Source: Dehalococcoidia bacterium (GTDB lineage Bacteria; Chloroflexota; Dehalococcoidia; Lucifugimonadales; Australimonadaceae). Taken from it: a stretch of DNA of 64,000 nt. The notes under the pieces are model-generated. The model had not been told where the DNA came from. It saw only the letters and a program-made list of their open reading frames with translations, and did not search any database. This document shows positions 1-7,955 of this stretch, piece after piece. The stretch is from assembly GCA_022820645.1 (NCBI GenBank), contig JAJEFD010000003.1:124001-188000 (forward strand), in the 5' to 3' direction. The position numbers and the translations under genes are program-made. Within the stretch, counting starts at the first letter, position 1. Every line of letters starts with the position of its first letter.

Positions 1-465
1 GGGAGTGCTCTGGGAGCGGCGTTCCGTGCCCCAGGAGTGGATCGAGAGCCAGCTCGGGAAGGGCCAGCGGCGTCCGAGCGCGCGCAGGAGCATGCGGTCC
101 GACCAGTGAGTGAGCGACTCGCTGTCGGAGGAGATGGCCATGGGGAAGAGCAGCGAGCCGTAACGCTCGATCAGCAGGCTGCCCTCGGCCCACTGCTCAG
201 TGGGGAAGCGCCAGCCGCCGATGCGCCGGTCCCAGTGCTCGCGCTCGCCCTCCCGACGCACATGCAGCTCCACCGGCACGCGCTCCTCCGTCCGGGGCAT
301 CCGGAGCGCCCATCGGACGAAGTCGGCCCCGAAGAAGCGTCCGAGGGTCACGTTCATCTCTCCGCTCGCGGCGAACTGGGCGTCCATGCCGTGCACCTGC
401 TTGAGCACGTCCGGGAGGGCGTGCCAGGCGTCGCCGAGGAGGCGTTCGTAGAGGGTGGGGGTCAT
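1..465 (-). CDS. DUF4166 domain protein (3' end beyond window)
   Basis: The minus strand is open from an ATG at 463-465 to the window edge (155 codons), so the C-terminus is missing. The start MTPTLYERLLGDAW, followed by PDVLKQVHG, and the later stretches VPVELHVRREGEREHW, DRRIGGWRF and WSDRMLLRALGRRWPFP resemble the DUF4166 family, whose members often begin with a YxRLLGxxxxxLP pattern and include a W-x-R-x-FG/GG-x-x-F stretch. Function of the family is unknown. No signal peptide or membrane segment is visible. It is separated by 128 bp of repeat-rich DNA from the TSUP genes, so it is probably not part of their operon. Family call is from recall of motifs, not a search. Confidence 0.65.
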   Translation of the reverse strand, partial: MTPTLYERLLGDAWHALPDVLKQVHGMDAQFAASGEMNVTLGRFFGADFVRWALRMPRTEERVPVELHVRREGEREHWDRRIGGWRFPTEQWAEGSLLIERYGSLLFPMAISSDSESLTHWSDRMLLRALGRRWPFPSWLSIHSWGTERRSQSTP

Positions 466-496
466 GGGGCTATGGTAGTGGATGGGGGACCGAGAG

Positions 497-580
497 ATGC
501 CTCGGCTGCGCTCGGCATGACACCCCGTACCCCCACACCGCGTGCGCTGCCCGCACTCCCCGGATCCCCACCGGTGCGGG
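497..580. repeat. Intergenic inverted repeats between DUF4166 and TSUP genes
   Basis: The 466-593 gap holds two imperfect palindromes and no gene: ATGCC/GGCAT arms at 497-501 and 514-518, and CCCGCAC/GTGCGGG arms at 550-556 and 574-580. Both resemble short dispersed intergenic repeats often seen in bacterial genomes (patterns like GCTGCGCTCGGCATGAC and CCCGCxxxGGTGxGGAATGAC). The second lies just past the stop codon of the minus-strand TSUP gene and could also act as a transcript-end hairpin, although no T-run follows it. Confidence 0.5.
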
Positions 581-593
581 AATGACGAGGTCC

Positions 594-1319
594 TTACCGC
601 AGCAGCAGCGAGATGGCCGCGGCGACGATGACGATCTCGACGATGTAGACGAACGCCTTGTCGGAGACGCGGTTGACGATCATGCCACCCACGTAGGCGC
701 CCGCGACCATGACGAGGCCGAGCACAACGGCGAGGAGCAGGGCTGTCGTGTCGACCAGGGCGAACGAGCCGTAGACCCCGATCTTGACGAAGTTGATGAT
801 GGTCATACCGGAGGCCATAGTGCCGACGAACGCGCCGCGCCGGAGTCCGTAGGCAAGGAAGAACGATGCGCCGAACGGTCCAGCGCCGCCGAAGAGCGAG
901 GAGAGGAAACCCTGTCCCGCTCCGACGCCGACGAACGCCCGGGGGCTCATCCCCGCCCCTCTGGACGCCAGCGGGGTGTGGCGGAAGGCAACGATGAGCA
1001 GCAGAAAGACGGCGAACGCCTTCTGCAGCAGGGCCGCCGGGAGATTGGCGAAGGCCGAGGCGCCGATAACGGACATGGGCAGCGCGCCGATGAAGAACCA
1101 CTTGACCACGCTGCGGTCGATGAGCGCACGGTTCACCCAGATGCGCGACCAGGTCTGCATCGTCACGGCGATGGTGGCGATGGGGACGGCCTCGCGGATG
1201 CCGACGGCGAACGTGAGCACGGGGATCATGATGATGGCGGAGCCAAGTCCCGCGAGCCCGCCGATGACGGCGGAGAAGAAGGCAACGACGGCCAGCGCGA
1301 CGAGGACGATCGGGTCCAT
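594..1319 (-). CDS. TSUP family permease (TauE/SafE type), copy 1
   Basis: This 241-residue integral membrane protein is almost entirely hydrophobic with about 7-8 segments. It has the duplicated glycine-rich motifs of the TSUP/TauE-SafE family: GGLAGLGSAIIMIPVL near residue 20 and VGAGQGFLSSLFGGAGP near residue 131. The family exports or imports sulfite, sulfonates or other organic anions; the substrate here cannot be read from sequence. It starts 2 bp after the stop of a clearly homologous gene (1322-2062), so the two are probably co-transcribed and may form a pair. It is the last gene of the long minus-strand leu locus. Confidence 0.85.
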   Translation of the reverse strand: MDPIVLVALAVVAFFSAVIGGLAGLGSAIIMIPVLTFAVGIREAVPIATIAVTMQTWSRIWVNRALIDRSVVKWFFIGALPMSVIGASAFANLPAALLQKAFAVFLLLIVAFRHTPLASRGAGMSPRAFVGVGAGQGFLSSLFGGAGPFGASFFLAYGLRRGAFVGTMASGMTIINFVKIGVYGSFALVDTTALLLAVVLGLVMVAGAYVGGMIVNRVSDKAFVYIVEIVIVAAAISLLLR

Positions 1320-1321
1320 CG

Positions 1322-2062
1322 CTAGCCCGTCGCCAGGAGCAGGAGGCCGGAGACGATCATGAAGAACTCCACCGCGTAGATGAAGAGGCGCTCCGGCACG
1401 TGTTTGACGATGTGCGCCCCGGCGTACGCCCCCACGGCCATGATGAGGCCGATGCCGACGGCGATGAGGAACGTCTCCACGGTGAAGAGCGCGAAGCCGC
1501 CGTAGACCACCGTCTTGACGATGCTGACGAGGAACGTGCCCACGGCGACAGTGCCGACGAACGCGTTCTTCGTGAGTCCGTAGGCCATGAAGAAGTGCGC
1601 GCCGAACGGGCCTGCGCCGCCGAAGAGCGCGGAGAAGAAGCCCTGGCCGATGCCGACGGGCAGGAAGGCGCGAAGGGGCATCGCGCGCCCCGCAACGAGC
1701 GGTATGTGACGATAGACGACGAGCGCGAGCAGGAAGACGCCGAGACCCCTGGCGAGCCAGTCCGTGGGGATGTTCGCGAAGACGACGCCCCCGATTGCGG
1801 CGGCGGGCACGGCGCCGAGGCTGTACCAGCGGGCGACGCGCCAGTCCACGTAGTCCCGGTTCGCAACTGAGCGCGAGAGCGTGTTGAGCAGCATGGCAAC
1901 CGTGACGATGGGGACGGCGAGGCGTATGCCGAACGCGAAGATGAGGACGGGGATGGCGATGATGCCGGTGCTCATGCCGGTGACGCCGCCGATGAGCGCG
2001 GCGATCATCGAGACAGCGACGACCGCCGCGGCGACGGGCGCGCTGATGTCGACATCGAGCAT
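1322..2062 (-). CDS. TSUP family permease (TauE/SafE type), copy 2
   Basis: 246-residue paralogue of the neighbouring permease, with the same two glycine-rich signatures (GGVTGMSTGIIAIPVL near residue 26 and GIGQGFFSALFGGAGP in the second half) and about 7-8 membrane segments. It lies 9 bp after leuB and 2 bp before the other TSUP gene, so it is physically part of the leucine operon's tail. TSUP proteins move sulfur-containing or organic anions. A role in exporting 2-keto acids or isopropylmalate intermediates would fit the position but is only inference. Similarity between the copies indicates tandem duplication. Confidence 0.85.
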   Translation of the reverse strand: MLDVDISAPVAAAVVAVSMIAALIGGVTGMSTGIIAIPVLIFAFGIRLAVPIVTVAMLLNTLSRSVANRDYVDWRVARWYSLGAVPAAAIGGVVFANIPTDWLARGLGVFLLALVVYRHIPLVAGRAMPLRAFLPVGIGQGFFSALFGGAGPFGAHFFMAYGLTKNAFVGTVAVGTFLVSIVKTVVYGGFALFTVETFLIAVGIGLIMAVGAYAGAHIVKHVPERLFIYAVEFFMIVSGLLLLATG

Positions 2063-2071
2063 CGGCGCGGC

Positions 2072-3172
2072 CTACAGCCGCTCGAGGATCATGTCGGTCA
2101 TGTGCTGGGTGGTGGAGAACTCCGCGCCCGGAGGGGCGAGGTCGGCCGTGCGGTGGCCGTCATTCAGGGCGCTCTCGACCGCGGCGTTGACGGCGGCGGC
2201 CTCCTCTGCAAGGCCGAACGAGTACTGCAGCATGAACGCGGCGCTGAGGATGGAGCCGACGGGGTTCGCCTTGCCCTGGCCGGCGATGTCGGGCGCGCTG
2301 CCGTGGCTCGGCTCGTAGAGCCCCTTCACCTTGCGCGTCCTACCCCTGGCGTCCTTACCGGGGAGCCCGGCGAGGCTGGCGGACGGCAGCATACCGAGCG
2401 AGGCGGAGAGGACGGCGGCCTCGTCCGAGATGATGTCGCCGAACATGTTCTCCATGACCATGACGTCGAAGCTGGTGGGGCGAGTGATGAGGACCATCGC
2501 GCAGGAGTCGACCAGCTGGTGCTCGAGCTCGACGTCCGGGTAGTCCTTCGAGACCTCGATGGCGATCTCGCGCCAGAGGCGGGAGGACTGGAGGACGTTC
2601 GCCTTGTCCACGGAGGTGAGCTTCTTGCGACGGGAGCGGGCGAGCTCGAAGCCGACGCGCAGGATGCGCTCGATCTCCTTCTCGGTGTAGAGGAGAGTGT
2701 CGACGCCCTTGCGCCCGGCCTTCGTCTCCCAGCGCTTCTTGGGCGGGGCATAGTAGAGCCCGCCGGTGAGCTCGCGGAGGATGACCATGTCCGCGCCGCG
2801 CACGCGGTCGTCCTTGAGCGGGCTCGCGGGCTCCATGCCGGGGAAGACCTTGACCGGGCGGATGTTGGCGTAGAGGCCGAGCGCCTTGCGGAGGCCGAGG
2901 ATTGCAGCCTCCGGGCGTACCGGCTCGTTGTCCCACTTCGGCCCACCGACGGCGCCGAAGAGCACCGCGTTCGCGCGCTTCGCAGTGCGGACGGTCTCGT
3001 CGCGCAGGGGCGTCCCGTAGGCGTCGATCGCCCCCCCGCCGACCACGTCGGTCTGATAGCGGAAGTTGTGCTTCCAGCGGGCGGCGACGGTGTCCAGCAC
3101 CTGCTGCGACGCGCCGGTGACCTCCGGGCCGATGCCGTCGCCCGGCAGAACCATGATGTCGAAAGTGGCCAT
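2072..3172 (-). CDS. leuB: 3-isopropylmalate dehydrogenase
   Basis: Catalyses NAD-dependent oxidation and decarboxylation of 3-isopropylmalate to 2-oxoisocaproate, third step of leucine synthesis, in the cytosol. 366 residues, normal family length. N-terminal LPGDGIGPEV, the mid-protein LRELTGGLYY segment, the divalent-metal/substrate segment (VDKANVL, then DMFGD-type ENMFGDIISDEA) and the C-terminal HGSAPDIAGQGKANP are all intact. It follows leuD by about 47 bp and precedes the TSUP pair by 9 bp in the same direction, completing a leuCDB block. Confidence 0.97.
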   Translation of the reverse strand: MATFDIMVLPGDGIGPEVTGASQQVLDTVAARWKHNFRYQTDVVGGGAIDAYGTPLRDETVRTAKRANAVLFGAVGGPKWDNEPVRPEAAILGLRKALGLYANIRPVKVFPGMEPASPLKDDRVRGADMVILRELTGGLYYAPPKKRWETKAGRKGVDTLLYTEKEIERILRVGFELARSRRKKLTSVDKANVLQSSRLWREIAIEVSKDYPDVELEHQLVDSCAMVLITRPTSFDVMVMENMFGDIISDEAAVLSASLGMLPSASLAGLPGKDARGRTRKVKGLYEPSHGSAPDIAGQGKANPVGSILSAAFMLQYSFGLAEEAAAVNAAVESALNDGHRTADLAPPGAEFSTTQHMTDMILERL

Positions 3173-3219
3173 GTGCGTACCTCAGGATGCCGGCGTATCC
3201 GCGGCGAAGTGGGGGCGGG

Positions 3220-3807
3220 TCAGGAGTGCGTGCTCTCGAAGGCGTCTATCGCCGCCTCGTTCTGGAGGGTCAGGCCGATGTCGTCCAGCCCCCGCACGAG
3301 GTTCTCCTTGCGGAAGGGGTCGATGTCGAAAGACGCGGCGAGACCGTGGCCGTCAGTGACCTGCTGCGCCTCGAGGTCGACGGTCAACTCGTAGCCCTGG
3401 ATCTCCTGGGCGCGGGCGATGATGGTGTCGACCTCGGCAGCGTCGAGCATGACGGGAAGCAGGCCGTTCTGGTAGCAGTTGTTCCGGAAGATGTCGCCGA
3501 AACTCGGCGCGATGACGACGCGGAAGCCGTACTGCTGGATCGCCCAGGGCGCGTGCTCACGCGAGGAGCCGATGCCGAACTGCGGGCCGCTCACGAGGAC
3601 GGTGCCGCCGGCGTACTGCGGCTGGTTCAGGATGAAGCCGGGCTTGGGGGAGCCGTCCTCCTCGTAGCGCAGCTCGTAGAAGAGCAGTTCGCCGAATCCG
3701 ACGCGGTCGATCTTCTTGAGGAAGCGCGCCGGGATGATCTGGTCGGTGTCGACGTTCGGCATGTCGTAGGGAACGACCTTGCCGGTGTGTTTCGTGAAAG
3801 CGTCCAT
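3220..3807 (-). CDS. leuD: 3-isopropylmalate dehydratase small subunit
   Basis: 195 residues; pairs with LeuC to isomerise 2- to 3-isopropylmalate. The swivel-domain signatures NVDTDQIIPARFLKK (near residue 18) and GSSREHAPWAI (near residue 80) are present. The open frame runs upstream to 4377, but that part is antiparallel-style low-quality sequence overlapping leuC. The start chosen is the ATG at 3805-3807, giving MDAFTKHTGKVVPYD, which matches family N-termini and lies 35 bp after the leuC stop. Upstream leuC and downstream leuB are in the same direction. Confidence 0.95.
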   Translation of the reverse strand: MDAFTKHTGKVVPYDMPNVDTDQIIPARFLKKIDRVGFGELLFYELRYEEDGSPKPGFILNQPQYAGGTVLVSGPQFGIGSSREHAPWAIQQYGFRVVIAPSFGDIFRNNCYQNGLLPVMLDAAEVDTIIARAQEIQGYELTVDLEAQQVTDGHGLAASFDIDPFRKENLVRGLDDIGLTLQNEAAIDAFESTHS

Positions 3808-3842
3808 CCGTCTACTCCTGCGCCGGAGCCACTCCGGTCTCG

Positions 3843-5246
3843 TTAGTTCAGTTCCCGCACGTCCACGAAGTGCCCCGCAATGGCGGCAGCCGCGGCCATC
3901 GGCGGGCTGACTAGGTGCGTCCGTCCGCCCGGGCCCTGCCGCCCCTCGAAGTTGCGGTTGGAGGTCGAGGCGCTGCGCTCGCCGGGGGCGAGGCGGTCCG
4001 GGTTCATGGCGAGGCACATGGAGCATCCGGCGTCGCGCCACTCGAACCCCGCCTCGGTGAAGACCTGGTCGAGCCCCTCCTCCTCTGCCTGCTGCTTCAC
4101 GGCCCATGAGCCGGGGACGACGAGCGCGCGGACACTGTCGGCCTTCTGCTTGCCCTTCGCCACCGCGGCGGCGGCGCGCAGGTCCTCGATGCGGGAGTTG
4201 GTGCAGGAGCCGATGAAGACCGTGTCGACGGCGATGTCCTGGATACGCTCGCCGCCGTTCAAGCCCATGTACGCAAGCGCCTTCTCCACGGCGCCCTGCT
4301 CCTGCGACGACTCGAACTCGTCCGGCTTCGGGACGCGCCCGCCTACGGGGAGCACCTGCGCTGGGTTCGTGCCCCAAGTCACTTGGGGTTGGATATCGGC
4401 CGCGTCCAGGGTGACGACGGTGTCGAACGTCGCATCAGGGTCGGTGCGGAGGGCCGCCCAGCGCTCGACGGCGGCGTCCCAGTCCTCGCCCTTCGGAGCG
4501 TACTCGCGTCCCTTCAGGTAGGCGAACGTCGTCTCGTCGGGCGCGACCATGCCGGTGCGCGCGCCCGCCTCGATGGACATGTTGCAGACGGTCATACGGC
4601 CTTCCATGGACATCTCGCGGAATACGGAGCCGGTGTACTCGATGGCGTGGCCGATGCCGCCGGACGTGCCGATCTTCCCGATGACGGCGAGGATGACGTC
4701 CTTGGGCGTCACGCCGAAGCCGAGCGTGCCGTCCACGCGGATCTCCATCGTCTTCGGCTTCGCCTGCCAGATGCACTGCGTCGCCAGGACGTGCTCGACC
4801 TCGGACGTGCCGATACCGAACGCCATCGCGCCGACCGCGCCGTGCGTGGCGGTGTGGCTGTCGCCGCAGACGATGATCATGCCGGGCTGCGTGCGCCCCT
4901 GCTCGGGCCCAATGACATGGACGATGCCCTGCTTCTCGCTGAACATGTCGTGGTACTCGAGGCCGAACTCGTCCGCGTTGCGCTGCATCGCCTCGAGCTG
5001 CGCCTTCGAGACCTCGTCCGTGAGGGGCTTGTCGCGGTCGTTGGTGGGGACGTTGTGGTCGGCGACGGCGACGGTCTTATCGAGCCTGCGGATGCGGCGG
5101 TTGTTGAGGCGCAGGCCGTCGAACGCCTGGGGCGAGGTGACCTCGTGGACGAGGTGCAGGTCAACGTAGAGCAGGGAAGGCTTCCCCTCCTCCTCCCGCA
5201 CGACGTGCGCGTCCCATATCTTCTCGAACATCGTCTTTGGGGCCAT
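3843..5246 (-). CDS. leuC: 3-isopropylmalate dehydratase large subunit
   Basis: 467-residue aconitase-family subunit that binds the [4Fe-4S] cluster. Cluster cysteines are visible in GSCTNSR and in [10 protein letters not shown] near the C-terminus; the N-terminal [10 protein letters not shown] and [19 protein letters not shown] are typical. The frame also allows a GTG start at 5258, but a GGAGG ribosome site (about 5251-5256) sits at ideal distance from the ATG at 5244-5246, giving [11 protein letters not shown]. The stop of the PIN toxin gene lies only 18 bp upstream, so leuC is probably transcribed through the toxin-antitoxin module or from its promoter. Confidence 0.96.
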   Translation of the reverse strand: MAPKTMFEKIWDAHVVREEEGKPSLLYVDLHLVHEVTSPQAFDGLRLNNRRIRRLDKTVAVADHNVPTNDRDKPLTDEVSKAQLEAMQRNADEFGLEYHDMFSEKQGIVHVIGPEQGRTQPGMIIVCGDSHTATHGAVGAMAFGIGTSEVEHVLATQCIWQAKPKTMEIRVDGTLGFGVTPKDVILAVIGKIGTSGGIGHAIEYTGSVFREMSMEGRMTVCNMSIEAGARTGMVAPDETTFAYLKGREYAPKGEDWDAAVERWAALRTDPDATFDTVVTLDAADIQPQVTWGTNPAQVLPVGGRVPKPDEFESSQEQGAVEKALAYMGLNGGERIQDIAVDTVFIGSCTNSRIEDLRAAAAVAKGKQKADSVRALVVPGSWAVKQQAEEEGLDQVFTEAGFEWRDAGCSMCLAMNPDRLAPGERSASTSNRNFEGRQGPGGRTHLVSPPMAAAAAIAGHFVDVRELN

Positions 5247-5264
5247 CTGGTCCTCCACTTCTCT

Positions 5265-5720
5265 TCAGACAGCGAAATCGTCCAGGACCAGGTAAGGGAG
5301 TGCGCTGTTCCTGGCGAATGCGCGGTCGTTGCCGATGATGACGTCGCAGCGGTCAGCCGCGGCGGTCGCTGCGATGATAGCATCCGGCGCCTTCAAGCTG
5401 GTGGAGGCACGCACCTGCGCTGCCCCCTGCGCAATGTCGCTGCTCATGGGAGTGACGTACAGGTTGGGGTGGAGGGCGAAGAACCGGCGTATGGAGAACA
5501 ACAGGCCTCTGTCGCGTGTGCGGAGGGGGCGCACCAGCGTCTCCAGTTCCACCATGGTCGATACGAAGCCGGCCGCCGTGCCGCTCGCGAGGAGCGAGAA
5601 GGCCTGCGCCGCGTAGACGCCGTATGGGTGGATGTCCTCCAGGTAGTAGATGACAGCGTTGGTGTCGAACGCTATCCGTGTCGTGCCCGCGAGGGCATCG
5701 CTCAGGGCCGACGTCATCAT
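5265..5720 (-). CDS. PIN-domain ribonuclease toxin (VapC-like)
   Basis: 151 residues with the PIN fold's acidic residues: AFDTNAVIYYLED (near residue 17), the conserved Glu in VELETLVRP (near residue 58), APDAIIAATA (near residue 112) and GNDRAFARN (near residue 129). PIN toxins cleave RNA in a Mg2+-dependent way. Its start overlaps the end of the AbrB-type antitoxin gene by 4 bp (ATGA), the usual arrangement for translationally coupled toxin-antitoxin pairs. The unusual point is its location, between leuA and leuC, 18 bp ahead of leuC. RNA target unknown. Confidence 0.87.
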   Translation of the reverse strand: MMTSALSDALAGTTRIAFDTNAVIYYLEDIHPYGVYAAQAFSLLASGTAAGFVSTMVELETLVRPLRTRDRGLLFSIRRFFALHPNLYVTPMSSDIAQGAAQVRASTSLKAPDAIIAATAAADRCDVIIGNDRAFARNSALPYLVLDDFAV

Positions 5721-6259
5721 GCGGCCCGGAGCGATGCTGCTACCTCGCCGTCCAGCCGGTAGCGCTCCGGCTCCTCATCCTGCGCCGGGATGCGGCGCAC
5801 CCAGCGGTTGGACGTGAGCCTGTCCAGCGTCCGGGTCAGGTCGGTGGGGTGGCCGTTCTCGGGAATGAGCCACGCAAGGTCAGGGAAAGTGGCCACATGG
5901 TGCGGGCAGTCCATGAGCGTGTCAGCGACTGCCCGCACGCCGCTGTCCGTGGCATAAAGGTCCTCGAACCGTTTGCACCACTCGCGCGGGTCCGAGTCGC
6001 TGATGTGCTCGGACAGCGGCTCGTACCAGCTCTCGCGCTCGCGGAGGACGTAACGGTCGATGCTCTCTTTCGTACCGCCGTAGGCCCCTTTCATACTCCC
6101 CTGAAAATACTGCACCCAACTCTCCGGTTCCTTGACGAGCACGATGTCCCCATCTATGACGGCTGCGGCCAGCGTGTCGCCGGGGTTGATGCCGACCTCT
6201 CGGAGGATGGCAACGGGGATGGTTATCTGATTCTTGCTGCTGACGGTTATCGTGCGCAT
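5717..6259 (-). CDS. AbrB/MazE-type antitoxin with long C-terminal extension
   Basis: The first ~50 residues form a SpoVT/AbrB swapped-hairpin DNA-binding domain: MRTITVSSKNQITIPVAILREVGINPGDTLAA-like pattern followed by IDGDIVLVKEP. Such domains bind operator DNA as dimers and, with a toxin-binding tail, autoregulate the module. This protein is 180 residues, about twice the usual 75-90. The extra ~125 residues include SIDRYVLRERESWYEPL, WCKRFEDLYATDSGVRAVADTL and LDRLTSNRWVRRIPAQDEEPERYRLDGE; the last piece looks like a small winged-helix/beta-wing. Its gene has its own promoter and nested palindromes at 6272-6329. Confidence 0.85.
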   Translation of the reverse strand: MRTITVSSKNQITIPVAILREVGINPGDTLAAAVIDGDIVLVKEPESWVQYFQGSMKGAYGGTKESIDRYVLRERESWYEPLSEHISDSDPREWCKRFEDLYATDSGVRAVADTLMDCPHHVATFPDLAWLIPENGHPTDLTRTLDRLTSNRWVRRIPAQDEEPERYRLDGEVAASLRAA

Positions 6260-6271
6260 GGCAGGCCTCGA

Positions 6272-6329
6272 CTGCTTGGTATTCCTTACCAGTAAGATAG
6301 ATGGTAAAGCGAACCAAGCAGCCGGTCAA
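6272..6329 (-). promoter_or_regulatory. Promoter and nested palindromic operator of the toxin-antitoxin module
   Basis: Read on the minus strand: -35 TTGACC (6329-6324), 17-nt spacer, -10 TACCAT (6306-6301). The promoter is embedded in two nested inverted repeats: outer CTGCTTGGT/ACCAAGCAG arms at 6313-6321 and 6272-6280, and inner TTACCA/TGGTAA arms at 6302-6307 and 6286-6291. The inner right-hand arm overlaps the -10 box. This is what is expected of a site where an AbrB-type antitoxin (alone or with toxin) represses its own transcription. The antitoxin start lies about 13 bp downstream of the outer repeat. Confidence 0.75.
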
Positions 6330-6336
6330 GCCCCTG

Positions 6337-6358
6337 CAAAAGAAGGGCGGAACCCCTT
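6337..6358 (-). terminator. Possible weak intrinsic terminator after leuA
   Basis: Directly at the leuA stop codon, the minus strand reads AAGGG-GTTCCG-CCCTT followed by CTTTT: a 5-bp stem, 6-nt loop and short T-run. This would separate leuA transcription, at least partly, from the toxin-antitoxin promoter that follows. The stem is short, so readthrough is likely. Confidence 0.4.
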
Positions 6359-7907
6359 ATACGGCGCCTGCTGCCTCCGGTGAGCGGGTGGTGTCGCCCA
6401 TCGCGAGCAGGCGGTTGAGCGCGTTCATGTAGGCCTGGGCGCAAGCGACGATGATGTCCGTGTCCGCGCCGCGCCCGATGTACGGCTTGCCGTCCTGTTC
6501 GATGCGGATGCTCACCTCGCCGATCGCGTCGATGCCCTCGGTAACCGAGTTGACGCTGAACTCCGTCAGCTCGTTCGGTACGCCGACGATGCGGTTGATG
6601 GCCTGATAGACGGCGTCCACCGGTCCGGTGCCCGTTGCCGCGTCGGTGCGGAGCGTCCCGTCTTCGAGGGACAACTGAACGGTCGCGGTCGGGATCTCGC
6701 CGGTGCCGCAGGTCACCTGCACGTGCTCCAGCGAGTACGTCTCCTCGATGGCCGTGCGCTCGTTGCCCATGAGCGCGATGAGGTCGCGGTCGGTCACCTC
6801 GCGCTTCTTGTCGGCGAGTTCCTTGAAGGACTCGTGCACCTTGTCGAGCTCCTCGTTGGTGAGTGCATAGCCCAGCTCTTCGAGTCGTGAGCGAAGGCCG
6901 TGGCGTCCGCTCAGCTTGCCGAGCACGAGTTCGCTCCGGGGCACCCCCACGTCCAGCGGGTTCAGGATCTCGTAGGTGGTGCGCTCCTTCAGCACGCCGT
7001 CCTGGTGGATGCCGGAGGCGTGCCGGAACGCGTTGCGCCCGATGACGGCCTTGTTGGGCTGCACCGGGAAGCCGCTCACCTGGCTCACGAGACGGCTGGT
7101 GTTGTACAGCTGCTTCGTGTCTATATCGGTGTCGACGCCGAAGTAGTCGCCGCGCGTGCGGAGCGCCATGATGACTTCCTCGACGGCGGTGTTCCCCGCG
7201 CGCTCACCGATGCCGTTGATGCAGCCCTCGACCTGGCGGGCCCCCGCCTTCACCGCGGAGAGGCTGTTGGCGACCGACATGCCCAGGTCGTCGTGGCAGT
7301 GCACGGAGATGCGGACGCTGTCGCCCAGCTCCGGCACCTCGGCGCGCAGGTAAGTGATGAGGCCGCCGAACTCCTCCGGCACCGCGTAGCCGACCGTGTC
7401 CGGGATGTTGATGGTCGTCGCGCCCGCGTCGACGGCTGCCCGCACCATGTGCGCGAGGAACTCGCGCTCCGTGCGGCTGGAGTCCATGGGTGAGAACTCG
7501 ACGTCGTCGGTGTACTCGCGCGCCCGTGAGACGGCCTTCACCGCGATCTCCACCACCTCTTCCCTGTTCTTGCGCAGCTGATGCTGGATGTGCTGGTCCG
7601 AGGAGGAGATGAAGATGTGGATGCGCGGGTGCGCCGCGTCCTTCAGCGCCTCGCCGGCACGGTCCACCGCGGCCTCGTTCGCGTGCGCGAGCGCCGCGAT
7701 GACCGGCTTCCGCACCTCGCGCGCGATCGTCTGCACCGCCTCGAAGTCGCCGGGCGAACTGATGGGGAAGCCCGCCTCAATGATGTCGACGTTCAGCCGC
7801 TCGAGCTGCCTGGCGATCTCCACCTTCTCGTCCACTGTCATCCCCGCTCCTGCGGACTGCTCTCCGTCCCGGAGCGTGGTGTCGAAGATGAGCACTCGGT
7901 CTTCCAT
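6357..7907 (-). CDS. leuA: 2-isopropylmalate synthase
   Basis: 516 residues; condenses acetyl-CoA with 2-oxoisovalerate, committed step of leucine synthesis. N-terminal TIM barrel with IFDTTLRDGEQSAGAGM (near residue 6), metal-binding HCHDDLGMSVANSLSAV (near residue 197) and NGIGERAGNTAVEE; C-terminal LeuA regulatory domain (from about residue 390) for leucine feedback. The frame allows an upstream in-frame ATG at 7922, but GGAGG at about 7913-7917 positions the ATG at 7905-7907 (MEDRVLIFDTT). It lies 33-48 bp after ilvC in the same direction. Homocitrate or citramalate synthases are related, but the leuCDB context supports LeuA. Confidence 0.95.
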   Translation of the reverse strand: MEDRVLIFDTTLRDGEQSAGAGMTVDEKVEIARQLERLNVDIIEAGFPISSPGDFEAVQTIAREVRKPVIAALAHANEAAVDRAGEALKDAAHPRIHIFISSSDQHIQHQLRKNREEVVEIAVKAVSRAREYTDDVEFSPMDSSRTEREFLAHMVRAAVDAGATTINIPDTVGYAVPEEFGGLITYLRAEVPELGDSVRISVHCHDDLGMSVANSLSAVKAGARQVEGCINGIGERAGNTAVEEVIMALRTRGDYFGVDTDIDTKQLYNTSRLVSQVSGFPVQPNKAVIGRNAFRHASGIHQDGVLKERTTYEILNPLDVGVPRSELVLGKLSGRHGLRSRLEELGYALTNEELDKVHESFKELADKKREVTDRDLIALMGNERTAIEETYSLEHVQVTCGTGEIPTATVQLSLEDGTLRTDAATGTGPVDAVYQAINRIVGVPNELTEFSVNSVTEGIDAIGEVSIRIEQDGKPYIGRGADTDIIVACAQAYMNALNRLLAMGDTTRSPEAAGAV

Positions 7908-7955
7908 GTCATTCCTCCGCAAACAGGCCGCTCACGGCCTCCGCTGTGCCGGCGG

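Noticed and set aside
3808-4377. N-terminal extension of leuD reaching 4377.
   Set aside because: It overlaps leuC and has no family similarity; the MDAFTKHTGK start matches LeuD.
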